Positions 33,904 to 43,782 of a stretch of DNA of 64,000 nucleotides are shown one piece after another (within the stretch, counting starts at the first letter, position 1; every line of letters begins with the position of its first letter). The stretch is from assembly GCF_002234535.1 (NCBI RefSeq), contig NZ_CP022521.1:2728001-2792000 (forward strand). Direction: 5' to 3'. Both the position numbers and the translations under genes were made by a program. Under the pieces are notes generated by a model, which searched no databases, had not been told where the DNA came from, and saw nothing but the letters and a program-made list of their open reading frames with translations. This DNA comes from Actinoalloteichus hoggarensis (lineage in GTDB: Bacteria > Actinomycetota > Actinomycetes > Mycobacteriales > Pseudonocardiaceae).

Positions 33904-34025
33904 GAGCGCCCCTCTCGACGACACGCGAACTCACAGAGACCGATCTCGCCGTCCTCCGTCGATGCGGCGCTCCGCCGGAAGACCGGAGCATCCCGGCGTG
34001 TCGACGTCGTGCGACGGGTCGCAGG

Positions 34026-34919
34026 TCAGTCGGCGCGGTCCAACGGGGTCTCGTCGGGTGCGATCGGCTCCGGCCAGCCGGGATAGGTCGGGGGCGTCCC
34101 ACCGAACTCAGGACAGAAGGCCTGATGATCGCACCAGTCGCACAGCCTGCTGCGATTGGGGCGGAAGTCGCCGGTCCGGCCTGCGCGCAGGATGGCCTGC
34201 CAGATCGCGTCCAGGGTGCGCTCGAAGCGGCGGAGCTCCGCCTCGTCGGGCGTGTAGGACAGGGACTGCCGATCGGCCAGGTACATCAGCCGGAGCTGGC
34301 GAGGCACCACGCCGCGCAGTCGCCACAGCGCCAGCGCGTAGAACTTCATCTGGAAGAGCGCCTTGCCCTCGCCGATCGCGCGCGGCGCCGCGCCGGTCTT
34401 GTAGTCCACCACGCGGATCTCACCGGTCGGAGCGACGTCGATCCGGTCGATATAGCCGCGCAGCAGCACGCCGGAGTCCAGTTCCGTCTCCACCAGCAGC
34501 TCGCAGGCCTCCGGTTCCAGCCTGCGGGGGTCCTCCAGTTCGAAGTAGCCGGCCAGCAGCCTGCGCGCCGATCCGAGCCACTCCGCGAGCGCCGGATCGT
34601 CCGGGCCGGTGAACAACGCGGTCCAGGCGGGCTGCTCGGCGGACAGCTCCCGCCAGCAGGGCTCCAGCAGTGCCTCGGCGCGTTCGGGCAGCCGCTCGTC
34701 CACCGGCAGGGCGAAGAGTCGCTCCAGGACGGCGTGCACGACGGTTCCCCGTACCTGTGCCTTCGTCGGCTTCTCCGGCAGTCGGTCCACCGCTCGGAAG
34801 CGGTACAGCAGGGGACACTGCTTGAAGTCGCCCGCCCGCGAGGGCGACAGCGCAGGTCTCCGGACGGTGCCCGTGGGAGTTCGGCCCGCGTCGATGCTCG
34901 TGCCCGCCGTGTCCGTCAT
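34026..34919 (-). CDS. RecB-family PD-(D/E)XK exonuclease with Fe-S cysteines
   Basis: A 297-residue nuclease-fold protein of the RecB/AddB/Cas4-like group. The catalytic motif is VVDYKTG, and upstream acids lie in IDRIDVAPTG. Four cysteines that hold an iron-sulfur cluster in AddB-type nucleases are present: one in FKQCPLLYRFR and three in LCDWCDHQAFCPEF near the end. The start ATG at 34919 has no Shine-Dalgarno but has TAGGGT 7 bases upstream, so the mRNA is probably leaderless. It is a core actinobacterial neighbour of the M50 protease and trmI. Confidence 0.88.
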   Translation of the reverse strand: MTDTAGTSIDAGRTPTGTVRRPALSPSRAGDFKQCPLLYRFRAVDRLPEKPTKAQVRGTVVHAVLERLFALPVDERLPERAEALLEPCWRELSAEQPAWTALFTGPDDPALAEWLGSARRLLAGYFELEDPRRLEPEACELLVETELDSGVLLRGYIDRIDVAPTGEIRVVDYKTGAAPRAIGEGKALFQMKFYALALWRLRGVVPRQLRLMYLADRQSLSYTPDEAELRRFERTLDAIWQAILRAGRTGDFRPNRSRLCDWCDHQAFCPEFGGTPPTYPGWPEPIAPDETPLDRAD

Positions 34920-34926
34920 GCAGCGC

Positions 34927-34932
34927 ACCCTA
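34927..34932 (-). promoter_or_regulatory. -10 box for leaderless RecB-like gene
   Basis: TAGGGT on the minus strand ends 7 bases before the ATG at 34919. Confidence 0.55.
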
Positions 34933-35214
34933 GGACACCCGACCGACCACCCGATCACGGCGCGAGGAGCGTCACGGCTCATCCGGACGACGCCCGGCCC
35001 GGCGGGAGGCCCGTGGCGGGCGTGAAGCCGTGCCGCGGGTGTCGCGGCTCACCGATCTGCCCGTCTGTCCGCCTGTCCGCTCCGACCGCGTGCCTGCCGC
35101 CGTCCTACCGGCCGGCCTCCGTTCGGTGCCGCCGCGGCCGTGTCGGCGGTCCCCGCCACGAGATCCGGCGGCAGCGGATGACCCCGACGCACTGCCGCCT
35201 CACCCCGCGCGTTC

Positions 35215-35220
35215 TAGGCT
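35215..35220 (+). promoter_or_regulatory. -10 box for leaderless M50 protease gene
   Basis: TAGGCT ends 6 bases before the ATG at 35227. No Shine-Dalgarno is present. Confidence 0.55.
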
Positions 35221-35226
35221 GCCCAG

Positions 35227-36357
35227 ATGCCCGCCGCCAGCAGCCCCGCCGCGCCAGCGGGTTCGGTGTCGGGACTGCTGCTGCTTCGCGTGCGCGGCGT
35301 GCCGGTCCTGCTGGCCCCGTCCTGGTGGCTGATCTCCCTGTTGATCGTCGCCCTGTACACCCCGTTGGTACGCAGGCTGCTCCCCGACACCGGGCTGGCC
35401 GTCTCGGCGTTGCTGGCGGCGGCCTTCGCGCTGCTGCTGGGTGTCTCGGTCCTGCTGCACGAGCTCGGACACTGCTTCGTGGCGCTGCGCCTGGGCCTGC
35501 CGGTCCGTCGCATTCGGCTCCAGTTCCTCGGTGGAGCCGCGGAACTCGTCCGGACCCCGGCCAAGGCCGGTCAGGAAGGCCTGATCGCCGCGGCGGGGCC
35601 TGCGGTGTCCCTCGTGCTCGCCGCCTTCTTCGCCGGGCTCCTGCCGCTCATCGAGCCGCGCGGGGTGCTCTGGCTGCTCGTCGCCCAGGTCGCCGTGGCC
35701 AACGCCGTCGTCGGGGCCTTCAACCTGCTGCCGGGTCTGCCGCTGGATGGTGGACGGGTGCTGCGCGCGGCCGTCTGGGCGGTGAGCGGGCGACGGGCCA
35801 CCGGCACGAGGGCGGCGGCGGTCGGCGGGACGCTCGTCGCGGTGCTGCTCGCATGGTGGGCGGCGGCGGGTCTCCTCGCGGGCAGCGATGATCGCTGGCT
35901 GCGGCTCGGTGCCTGCGTGATCATGATCTGGTTCATCGCGATGGGCATCGGCGCGGAGCTCGCGGTCGTCGGCAGGCGGATGTGGCCGCCGGAGCTTCGG
36001 CTCGCGGAACTGACCCGACCGGTCCTGCAGCTGCCCTCCGAGAGCCCGGTGGCCGATGCGCTGGCCGCCTCCGCGGGCCGCGGCGTCGTGCTGGTGCGGG
36101 CGGACGGCGTCGCCGTCGGTCTGCTGGACCGCCGGACGGCCGAGGAACTGGCGAGGGTGTCGCCGTCCTCGCCTGCCGAATACGCCACCGAGGCGATCAC
36201 CGCGGAGAACGTCGTGCTGGACTCGGAGTCGGGGGAGGAGATCGTCGAGCGGGTGTTGAGCACGTCGGCCTGGCAGTTCCTCGTCGTCGACGCCGACGGG
36301 CGACCGTGCGGGGTGCTCCGGCGGGAGGATCTGCGGGCGGCACTCGACGCGGGTTGA
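35227..36357 (+). CDS. site-2-protease-like M50 metallopeptidase with CBS domains
   Basis: A 376-residue intramembrane zinc protease. The zinc motif HELGH (His78, Glu79, His82) lies in a hydrophobic helix, and the second motif NLLPGLPLDGGR supplies the third ligand. Six or so hydrophobic segments fill the first 240 residues. The C-terminal 120 residues resemble a pair of CBS domains that may sense nucleotides. It belongs to the Rip3/YdiL-like M50 group with CBS tails. The gene lies just before trmI and mpa, as in many actinobacteria. Confidence 0.9.
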   Translation: MPAASSPAAPAGSVSGLLLLRVRGVPVLLAPSWWLISLLIVALYTPLVRRLLPDTGLAVSALLAAAFALLLGVSVLLHELGHCFVALRLGLPVRRIRLQFLGGAAELVRTPAKAGQEGLIAAAGPAVSLVLAAFFAGLLPLIEPRGVLWLLVAQVAVANAVVGAFNLLPGLPLDGGRVLRAAVWAVSGRRATGTRAAAVGGTLVAVLLAWWAAAGLLAGSDDRWLRLGACVIMIWFIAMGIGAELAVVGRRMWPPELRLAELTRPVLQLPSESPVADALAASAGRGVVLVRADGVAVGLLDRRTAEELARVSPSSPAEYATEAITAENVVLDSESGEEIVERVLSTSAWQFLVVDADGRPCGVLRREDLRAALDAG

Positions 36358-36385
36358 TCGACACGGGTTGATCGAGGTTGATCGA
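36352..36385. repeat. three copies of GGTTGATCGA
   Basis: Copies at 36352-36361, 36366-36375 and 36376-36385. The first overlaps the stop codon of the M50 gene. Function unknown; it is possibly replication slippage. Confidence 0.6.
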
Positions 36386-36612
36386 CTCGGCCCGATCGAG
36401 GCGGCGGATCGGCACCGCCTCTCGGCCGACCGAGGCCGCACGGCTCGCGGACGGGGCGGCCGACAGGGAGGTTCCGCGTGGGAGACGGACGCCGGTCTGC
36501 GACCATCAGCGCCGCCGCACGCCGTGCGGCGCAGTCGTGGAGCCGATGCCCGGTCCGGCCCGATCCGCCGCTCGTCGAGCAGGTCGACCCGGACCGGCAC
36601 GCGGCTTCCTAG

Positions 36613-37470
<858 letters not shown>

Positions 37471-37476
37471 GCTCCT

Positions 37477-37518
37477 GCGGACCGACCCCGTGGCGGCATC
37501 GCCGCAGGGTCGGTCCGC
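37477..37518. terminator. bidirectional terminator hairpin
   Basis: Perfect 12-bp stem GCGGACCGACCC (37477-37488) and GGGTCGGTCCGC (37507-37518), with a GCGG/CCGC mini-stem inside the loop, between convergent trmI and the gene ending at 37526. Confidence 0.85.
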
Positions 37519-37525
37519 CCGCTGA

Positions 37526-38437
37526 TCAGTAGGTCGGCAGGCTCGGCATGGTGCTCTCGTCCAGCCGGTAGTCACAGACCTTCCACTGCCCGTCCTCGGG
37601 CACGAGGGTGAAGAACATGGCCATCTCGGTCGGCATGTAGTCGGCCATCTCGGCGGGCACGTTGCTGTAGGAGATCAGCATCCGGGCCTCGGCCTCCTCC
37701 GGGCTGATGTGCTCGACGGAGTCCACGGAGAACACGACCTCGATCGCGGCCAGGGACGGGTCGATCGCCCCGGGATCGAGATCGGTGGCGAAGTCCTCGA
37801 TGTCGGAGACGCCCATCTCGTCCTGGTACCGCGTGCACGTGAGGTCGACGAAGGTCTGGTAGTCCTCATTGGTCGCGGCGTCGGCCAGCAGCGTGGCCGT
37901 CTGCTCCGGGCTGCCGGCAACGCCGCCGCTGCCTTCTCCACCACCGCCGCCACCGTCGGCCTGGCTGTCGCCGGGCGAACCGGAACCGCCTGCGTCGGTC
38001 GAGCCGCCGTCGGAGTCATCGCCGCTCAGGAGGATGACGAGCACGACGATCAAGGCGACCACGAGTACCCCGCCGCCGCCGAGGATCCAGGGCAGCGGGC
38101 TCTTCTTCGGTCCACCGGGACCCCCCGGCCCGGCGGGGTCGTACTGCGGGCCGTGTCCGGGTTGCTGCGGGCCGCCCCAGCCCTGGTGCTGGTGGCCGCC
38201 CCAGCCCTGCTGCGGCTGCTGTTGCGGGCCGCCCCAACCTTGTCCGGGGCCGGGCTGCTGGGGGAGTCCGCCGGACTGCGGGCCGCCGGGCGCGGGGCCG
38301 CCGCCAGGCGGTGGAGCACCCCAACCCTGCTGCGGGCCGGGCTGTTGCTGCGGGAGGCCGCCGGAGGGCGGTCCGCCGGGTTGCTGCTGCCAGCCGCCGG
38401 GCGGCCCGTAAGGGCCTGGCTGAGGTGGCATGGACAT
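37526..38437 (-). CDS. Pro/Gly/Gln-rich single-pass membrane protein, paralogue A
   Basis: A 303-residue protein with an intrinsically disordered N-terminal part (about 100 residues of PGPYGPPGG and QQQPGPQQGWG-like repeats), one transmembrane helix (PWILGGGGVLVVALIVVLVILL) and an extracellular domain of about 120 residues resembling DUF4878/NTF2-like folds. That domain opens SPEQTATLLADAATNEDYQTF and contains two cysteines (one near DLTCT, one near KVCDYRL). Start ATG at 38437 has TAGGAGA upstream. It is one of three head-to-tail paralogues. Function is unknown; such proteins are common near actinobacterial surface and division genes. Confidence 0.8.
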   Translation of the reverse strand: MSMPPQPGPYGPPGGWQQQPGGPPSGGLPQQQPGPQQGWGAPPPGGGPAPGGPQSGGLPQQPGPGQGWGGPQQQPQQGWGGHQHQGWGGPQQPGHGPQYDPAGPGGPGGPKKSPLPWILGGGGVLVVALIVVLVILLSGDDSDGGSTDAGGSGSPGDSQADGGGGGGEGSGGVAGSPEQTATLLADAATNEDYQTFVDLTCTRYQDEMGVSDIEDFATDLDPGAIDPSLAAIEVVFSVDSVEHISPEEAEARMLISYSNVPAEMADYMPTEMAMFFTLVPEDGQWKVCDYRLDESTMPSLPTY

Positions 38438-38745
38438 GAGGGGTCTCCTACGACTGATGAAAGGCCGTGCGGGCACCGCGACAGGAAGACGGTGCCCGCA
38501 TACGCCGATCCGCGTCCGGTTCGGGCGGCGGCGTGAGGCGACGGTATCGGCCGAGCGCCCCTGACAGGCGACCGGTCGGCGAAAGTCGTCGACCGGTTCG
38601 GCAGAGAATTCTCAGGTGCACACGGCGACGGCTCGGGCTCCGCCGGTTCGCCGCCGTGCTCGCGGAGCTCGCGGTGCCGCCGGGCCGAACCAAGCCTGGT
38701 CGACCGCGCGGAGACAGCAGAGCGACGGACGACGGACCGGGTGGC
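38438..38745. other. 308-bp intergenic region upstream of paralogue A
   Basis: Contains the conserved palindromic element at 38604-38628 (listed separately). No coding sequence was recognised. Confidence 0.45.
38604..38628 (-). promoter_or_regulatory. conserved upstream element, copy A
   Basis: GAGAATTCTC (perfect 10-bp palindrome, 38604-38613) followed by AGGTGCACACGGCGA. A near-identical block lies at 39730-39756. Both sit about 167-169 bases before the start codon of their paralogue. Confidence 0.5.
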
Positions 38746-39561
38746 TCAGCCGAAGCTGCACACCCGCCACTCGCCCTCGTCGACGAGTTCGATCGGCAGG
38801 TCGTTGGTGAGTGCGATGCCCTGTTCCTCGGCGTTCTGCTCGATCTCCGGCGGCAGGCCGGTGAGGGAGAACTCGATCGTGCCGGTGACGACGCCGTCGG
38901 CCGACGGCGTCGACACCGAGGACGCCGTGAACTGCGGCTGCGCGTCGGCGATCTCCGGCGGGGCGCCCTCCATGAGGTCGAGCTGCGAGGCCTCGGCCTC
39001 GGAGACCCGCTCGGCCTCGCAGATCAGGGCGTTCGCGGCGATGTAGTCCTCCTGGGTCAGCGCGGCGGCGAAGGCGTCCGCGGTCTCCTGCGGGGACCCG
39101 GCGGCGAGGCCGCCGCCGTCGGGCAGACCGCTCCCGCCGTCGTCATCCTCGGCGGGCGCGGAACCCTCCTCGGAGGTGCTGGCGCCGCCCGTGCCGGACT
39201 GGGCGTTCTCCTCGCCGCCGTCATCGCCGCCCAACGTGAAGACGAGGACGACCACGATGGCGATGAGGACGACGGCGCCGCCCGCGAGGATCCAGGGCAG
39301 CGGGCCCTTCTTCTGCGGGCCTTCGGGCTCGAAACCGGGGGGACCATACTGCCCCTGCCGGCCGTACTGCCCGTACTGGCCCTGTTGCCCGTACTGGCCC
39401 TGCCCGCCGCCGTACTGCTGCGGGTGCTGGGGGAATCCGCCGGACTGGGGGCCGCCCTGCCCGGGGTGCTGCTGGGGAAACCCGCCGGACCGCGGTCCGC
39501 CCTGGGGTTGCCAGCCTCCCTGCTGGCCGTACGGGCCGGGCTGTTGAGGCGGCATGGACAT
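38746..39561 (-). CDS. Pro/Gly/Gln-rich single-pass membrane protein, paralogue B
   Basis: A 271-residue paralogue of the preceding gene with the same start ([16 protein letters not shown]), the same layout and a near-identical anchor ([21 protein letters not shown]). The disordered part is made of QYGQQGQYGQYG-like repeats. The outer domain opens SPQETADAFAAALTQEDY and has a CEAE segment and a final WRVCSFG, so the two cysteines can pair. Start ATG at 39561 has TAGGAGAG upstream. Function unknown. Confidence 0.8.
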   Translation of the reverse strand: MSMPPQQPGPYGQQGGWQPQGGPRSGGFPQQHPGQGGPQSGGFPQHPQQYGGGQGQYGQQGQYGQYGRQGQYGPPGFEPEGPQKKGPLPWILAGGAVVLIAIVVVLVFTLGGDDGGEENAQSGTGGASTSEEGSAPAEDDDGGSGLPDGGGLAAGSPQETADAFAAALTQEDYIAANALICEAERVSEAEASQLDLMEGAPPEIADAQPQFTASSVSTPSADGVVTGTIEFSLTGLPPEIEQNAEEQGIALTNDLPIELVDEGEWRVCSFG

Positions 39562-39729
39562 GTTCTCTCCTACGACTCACGGAGGTCTCGTCGACGTCTG
39601 AACGGGCAGAGCGCGCCGATCCGTGCTGTCACGCGGATCGGTCCCGTGACACGCGCCGCTGCCGGGCGACCGTATCCGGGCTGCCGGCCCTCGCGTGGGT
39701 TTCCGTCGAAGAAGCACGGCGCCCGGTGG

Positions 39730-39756
39730 GAGAAATTCTCACGTGCACACCGGCGA
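39730..39756 (-). promoter_or_regulatory. conserved upstream element, copy B
   Basis: GAGAAATTCTC (palindrome, 39730-39740) followed by ACGTGCACACCGGCGA. It matches copy A at 38604 in sequence and in distance from the gene start. Confidence 0.5.
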
Positions 39757-39831
39757 GGGGTCCGTAGAGACGCGAACGGCCGGGCTCGACGGAGCCCGGC
39801 CGAACAGTGCGCGGTGAGGATCAGATCGAAC

Positions 39832-40551
39832 TCATCCGCCGAAGGAGTTGCCGAGGTCGCAGACGCGCCAACCGTCCTCGTCGACGAGGTCCATGGGGAG
39901 CGTCATCCCGTCCATGCCCTGGCTCATCATCTCCTCCATCTCCGGGTCCAGACCGGTGATCTCGAAGGCGAGCTCGGCGGTGGCGGTGCCGTCGGCGGGC
40001 TCGCTCACGTTGACGGCCGAGAAGCTGACGGAGATGCCTTCACCGAGCGCGGAGAGCTCGTCGGTCATCGAACTCGTCTGCGCGCGGAACTCCTCCATCT
40101 GGGCCTCGGTCGGGCGCTCGGCCTCACAGACGAGTTCGGCCATCCGGTCGGCGTCGCCGTCGGTCATGGCCGCCGCGAAGTCGTCCGCGGCCTGCTGCGG
40201 GCTGCCCGCGCCGCCGCCACCACCCCCCAGGGTGAAGATGAGGACGACGATGACGGCGATCACGACGACGCCGCCGCCCGCGAGGATCCACGGCAGCGGG
40301 CTCTTCTTGGGCGCGCCGCCCTCGGGGCCGCCGAAGCCGTCGGGCTGCTGGCCGAACTGCGGGGGCTGCTGCCCGAACTGCCCGGCCTGCTGCCCGAACT
40401 GCCCGGCCTGCTGCTGGCCGTAGGGAGGCTGTCCCCCCTGGGGGGCCTGGCCGTACGGGCCCGGCTGCTGGCCGTACGGCGGCTGACCGCCCGGCTGGCC
40501 TTGCGGGCCCTGTCCGCCGTAAGGGCCTTGGGGGTTGGGCGGGACGGTCAT
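39832..40551 (-). CDS. Pro/Gly/Gln-rich single-pass membrane protein, paralogue C
   Basis: A 239-residue third paralogue. The N-terminal 75 residues contain [13 protein letters not shown]-type repeats. The anchor is [21 protein letters not shown]. The outer domain opens [17 protein letters not shown] with the shared CEAE and WRVCDLG cysteine motifs, closest to paralogue B. I place the start at the second ATG (40551) because GAGGAG is 5 bases upstream. It is divergent from mpa. No function is known; repeated gene duplication with divergent outer domains suggests different ligands or partners. Confidence 0.8.
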   Translation of the reverse strand: MTVPPNPQGPYGGQGPQGQPGGQPPYGQQPGPYGQAPQGGQPPYGQQQAGQFGQQAGQFGQQPPQFGQQPDGFGGPEGGAPKKSPLPWILAGGGVVVIAVIVVLIFTLGGGGGGAGSPQQAADDFAAAMTDGDADRMAELVCEAERPTEAQMEEFRAQTSSMTDELSALGEGISVSFSAVNVSEPADGTATAELAFEITGLDPEMEEMMSQGMDGMTLPMDLVDEDGWRVCDLGNSFGG

Positions 40552-40781
40552 CATTTCTCCTCGGGGTACTGCCTCATCGTGACCGGTCGAAGCTTAACGA
40601 CCAGCCGAACGTGCAAGGTCACTCGGGGACGCACGGTAGTTGCTTCGGCGGCCCGAATAGGCCTGTTCGGTGTATCTCGTCCCGCCGACCGGGCGTTTAT
40701 GGGTCACACCCAGGAGCAACACCGCCAAGGACGGTGATCGCCGGTACCGTGGTATCCACCAGCACGGGAGGAGGTGCCGAG

Positions 40782-42575
40782 ATGCCGCACGACCATCCCG
40801 GCAGCAGGCCTGACAGCGGCGAAGAGCAGCGACCCGGTGGCGACGCCGAGCTTGCTGCGCAGATCCGATTCCTGGAGGACGAGGTGGCACTGCTGCGCCG
40901 CCAGTCGTCCCAGTCTCCTCGACAGTCCCAACTCATGGAACAGCGCCTCGCCGAGGCGTCGGATCGCATCGACAAGCTCACCGAGCGCAACGCGAAACTG
41001 GTGGACACCCTCAAGGACGCCCGTACTCAGCTCATGGCCCTGCGCGAAGAGGTCGACCGCCTCGCGCAGCCGCCGAGCGGCTACGGGGTCTTCCTGCGGG
41101 GCCACGAGGACGGCACGGCGGACGTGTTCACCGCCAGCCGTCGGATGCGAGTCCCGCTCTCGCCCACTGTGGAGATCGGCGACCTCACCCTAGGCCAGAC
41201 GGTGCGCCTCAACGAGGCGTTGACCGTGGTGGAGGCGGGCGGATACGAGCGGATCGGGGAGATCTGCACTCTGCGCGAGCTTCTGACCGATCCCGGTCAG
41301 GACAGCCCGAGTCGTGCACTGGTCGTGGGTCACACGGACGAGGAGCGTCTGGTGTGGCTGGCGGCGCCGCTGGCCGAGTCGCCGCTGAAGTCCGGCGACT
41401 CCCTGCTGGTGGACAGCAAGGCCGGCTACGCCTATGAGCGAGTGCCCAAGGCCGAGGTGGAGGACCTCGTCCTGGAAGAGGTCCCCGATGTGGGTTACAC
41501 CGACATCGGTGGTCTCGGCAGGCAGATCGAGCAGATCCGCGACGCGGTGGAACTGCCGTTCCTGCACGCCGACCTCTTCCGCGAGTACGAGCTGCGGCCG
41601 CCGAAGGGCGTGCTGCTGTACGGACCGCCCGGCTGCGGCAAGACGCTGATCGCCAAGGCGGTGGCCAACTCGCTGGCCAAGCAGGTCGTCTCCGCGCGAG
41701 GCGGCCCGGACGAACAGGCCAAGTCCTACTTTCTCAACATCAAGGGCCCCGAGCTGCTGAACAAGTTCGTCGGGGAGACCGAGCGACACATTCGGCTGAT
41801 CTTCCAGCGGGCCAGGGAGAAGGCCTCCGAGGGCACGCCCGTGATCGTCTTCTTCGACGAGATGGACTCGATCTTCCGCACCAGGGGCAGCGGCGTCTCC
41901 TCCGACGTCGAGACGACCATCGTTCCGCAGCTGCTCAGCGAGATCGACGGCGTCGAGGGGCTGGAGAACGTCATCGTGATCGGCGCCTCCAACCGGGAGG
42001 ACATGATCGACCCGGCGATCCTGCGGCCGGGCAGGCTCGACGTGAAGATCAAGATCGAGCGTCCGGACGCCGAAGGCGCCAAGGACATCTTCTCCAAGTA
42101 CCTGACGGCCACCCTCCCGATCCACGCCGACGACCTGGTGGAGTTCCGGGGAGACAAGCAGGCCTGCGTCGAGGGGATGATTCAGAACACCGTCGAGCGG
42201 ATGTACGCCGAGTCCGACGAGAACCGCTTCCTGGAGGTCACCTATGCCAACGGTGACAAAGAGGTGCTGTACTTCCGCGACTTCAACTCCGGGGCGATGA
42301 TTCAGAACATCGTCGACCGGGCCAAGAAGGCCGCCATCAAGGGAGTGCTGGAGACCGGACAGCCCGGACTCCGGGTCCAGCACCTGCTGGACGCCATCGT
42401 GGACGAGTTCGCCGAGAACGAGGACCTTCCCAACACGACCAATCCGGATGACTGGGCACGCATCTCGGGCAAGAAGGGGGAGCGCATCGTCTACATCCGC
42501 ACCCTGGTGACCGGTAAGAACCAGGAGTCCGGACGTGCCATCGACACCGCGACCAACACGGGGCAGTACTTGTGA
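40782..42575 (+). CDS. mpa: proteasome-activating AAA ATPase Mpa/ARC
   Basis: A 597-residue hexameric ring ATPase that recognises Pup, unfolds pupylated proteins and feeds them into the 20S proteasome. An N-terminal coiled coil (about residues 20-90) is the Pup-binding part. Two OB folds (about 90-235) and an AAA module follow, with Walker A GPPGCGKT (Lys287), Walker B VIVFFDE (Asp359-Glu360) and the sensor region [17 protein letters not shown]. The C-terminal end is GQYL, with the penultimate tyrosine that docks into the proteasome. Start ATG at 40782 has GGAGGAGG 8 bases upstream, and a -10-like TACCGT lies at 40745-40750. A very strong terminator follows. Confidence 0.97.
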   Translation: MPHDHPGSRPDSGEEQRPGGDAELAAQIRFLEDEVALLRRQSSQSPRQSQLMEQRLAEASDRIDKLTERNAKLVDTLKDARTQLMALREEVDRLAQPPSGYGVFLRGHEDGTADVFTASRRMRVPLSPTVEIGDLTLGQTVRLNEALTVVEAGGYERIGEICTLRELLTDPGQDSPSRALVVGHTDEERLVWLAAPLAESPLKSGDSLLVDSKAGYAYERVPKAEVEDLVLEEVPDVGYTDIGGLGRQIEQIRDAVELPFLHADLFREYELRPPKGVLLYGPPGCGKTLIAKAVANSLAKQVVSARGGPDEQAKSYFLNIKGPELLNKFVGETERHIRLIFQRAREKASEGTPVIVFFDEMDSIFRTRGSGVSSDVETTIVPQLLSEIDGVEGLENVIVIGASNREDMIDPAILRPGRLDVKIKIERPDAEGAKDIFSKYLTATLPIHADDLVEFRGDKQACVEGMIQNTVERMYAESDENRFLEVTYANGDKEVLYFRDFNSGAMIQNIVDRAKKAAIKGVLETGQPGLRVQHLLDAIVDEFAENEDLPNTTNPDDWARISGKKGERIVYIRTLVTGKNQESGRAIDTATNTGQYL

Positions 42576-43026
42576 CCGCGGCGTCGCGACGCTGAACCAC
42601 GCGCAGCGGGCCCGCCGCCGATGGCGACATCGGCGGCGGGCCCTGTCGCGTCCCGCGCCACCGTTGTCGCGAATTCCTCGCGTGCTGCCGTCCCTATCTG
42701 GTGAATGACTCGCATTGTTCCGGCGGGGCGAGCCGGGCGCGTACCCGTGGCACCTCGGTGCGTCGAGTGATCGATCGACGACGCAGGTCAGCGCTCGACC
42801 GGCCTGCCGGTGAAAATTTCGCATCTGGTGACTTCTTTTCGACCTTGCTATCCGGGCCTTCTCGCTGTGTATGGTGATCTCCGCTTCCGGCATTCGAGTG
42901 ACGATGGCGAGGTGGCGGGTAGGAGTGAATGCCGTCGTCCGCGATGGCCGAGTCCACGGAGTGGGATTCGTTCGTCGTCGAGTCCGGCGAGCATCATTGC
43001 CCGATGCGATCACAGAGGTAGCTGAT
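42576..43026. other. 451-bp intergenic region
   Basis: Holds the mpa terminator, a small inverted repeat (CGCGA/TCGCG around 42668-42682) and a possible promoter for the lipoprotein gene (TTGCTA 42845-42850, TATGGT 42870-42875, 19-base spacer). No gene was recognised. Confidence 0.4.
42608..42643. terminator. 16-bp terminator hairpin after mpa
   Basis: GGGCCCGCCGCCGATG (42608-42623) and CATCGGCGGCGGGCCC (42628-42643) are perfectly complementary around the tetraloop GCGA, 32 bases after the stop. Confidence 0.9.
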
Positions 43027-43560
43027 ATGTCGATTCCGAATCCTCGGTTGGCGAGCGTGGGCGCGTCGGCGGTGTTGCTGCTGTTCCTGGCGGCGTGCAG
43101 CGAGGCCGACTCGGCCGCCCCCGGCGGTGACTCCGACACGCGAAGTGTCGTCGAGGCCGCCGAGGACGAACTGATCGCCGTCACGAAACGAGCCTGTGAC
43201 GAGCCGACTCAGGTGGTGCTCGACGAATTACCCGACGCGGCCGGGAATTACACCACCAATCGGTCGCAGGGGCCTACCTGCAACTGGACTAATCGTGATT
43301 ACCTCGAGGGTGCCACGATCACGGCGGTCACTGGTGCGCCGTATTCGGAATGGATCGAGTCCGACACGCTGATCACCGGCGAGATCGCGGAGACGGAGAT
43401 CGCGGGCCTGCCCGCGGCCCAGGGCACGACCGCGGAGGGATGCGCCGTCCTCGTCGACGTCGACGGCGCGGCGCTCAGCGTGGACGTCCGACTGGCCCAC
43501 GACGAGGCGCCCTGCGACGTGGCCGCGCGGCTGGCCGCCGAGGTCCTGGGCGACCGTTGA
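43027..43560 (+). CDS. DUF3558-like lipoprotein
   Basis: A 177-residue exported lipoprotein. The signal peptide ends in the lipobox LFLAAC with the lipidated Cys near residue 24. The mature part has the look of DUF3558: a CDEPTQVVLDELPDA opening, GPTCNWTN and a final CDVAARLAAEVL. Four cysteines suggest two disulfides. Start ATG at 43027 has AGAGG upstream. The function of the family is unknown; it is common in mycolata and Pseudonocardiaceae. Confidence 0.82.
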   Translation: MSIPNPRLASVGASAVLLLFLAACSEADSAAPGGDSDTRSVVEAAEDELIAVTKRACDEPTQVVLDELPDAAGNYTTNRSQGPTCNWTNRDYLEGATITAVTGAPYSEWIESDTLITGEIAETEIAGLPAAQGTTAEGCAVLVDVDGAALSVDVRLAHDEAPCDVAARLAAEVLGDR

Positions 43561-43769
43561 GGCTCGTCCCGGCGTCCTCCTGACTCGACGCGGCCGGGCG
43601 GGCCCGTGTCGCCGACGGGCGGTCTCGGGAGGCGAGGCCGAGGGCGGTCCGTGCGGGTCGGTCCCGCGCGCGAGGCTGGGGCGATACGCGATCCGGCCGC
43701 GCCCGTCGGAACGACTCGTCGGACGGCCTGACCCGTCGTGCCGTCTCAGCCGGGCTCACGGCCTGCCGT

Positions 43770-43775
43770 TACCGT
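43770..43775 (+). promoter_or_regulatory. -10 box for leaderless aldo/keto reductase gene
   Basis: TACCGT ends 7 bases before the GTG at 43783. No Shine-Dalgarno is present. Confidence 0.45.
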
Positions 43776-43782
43776 GGCGTCC

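Larger units (their letters stand above)
34920..35226. other. 307-bp divergent intergenic region
   Basis: Bounded by the two leaderless starts at 34919 (minus) and 35227 (plus), each with its own -10 box. No gene or further structure was recognised in between. Confidence 0.45.
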
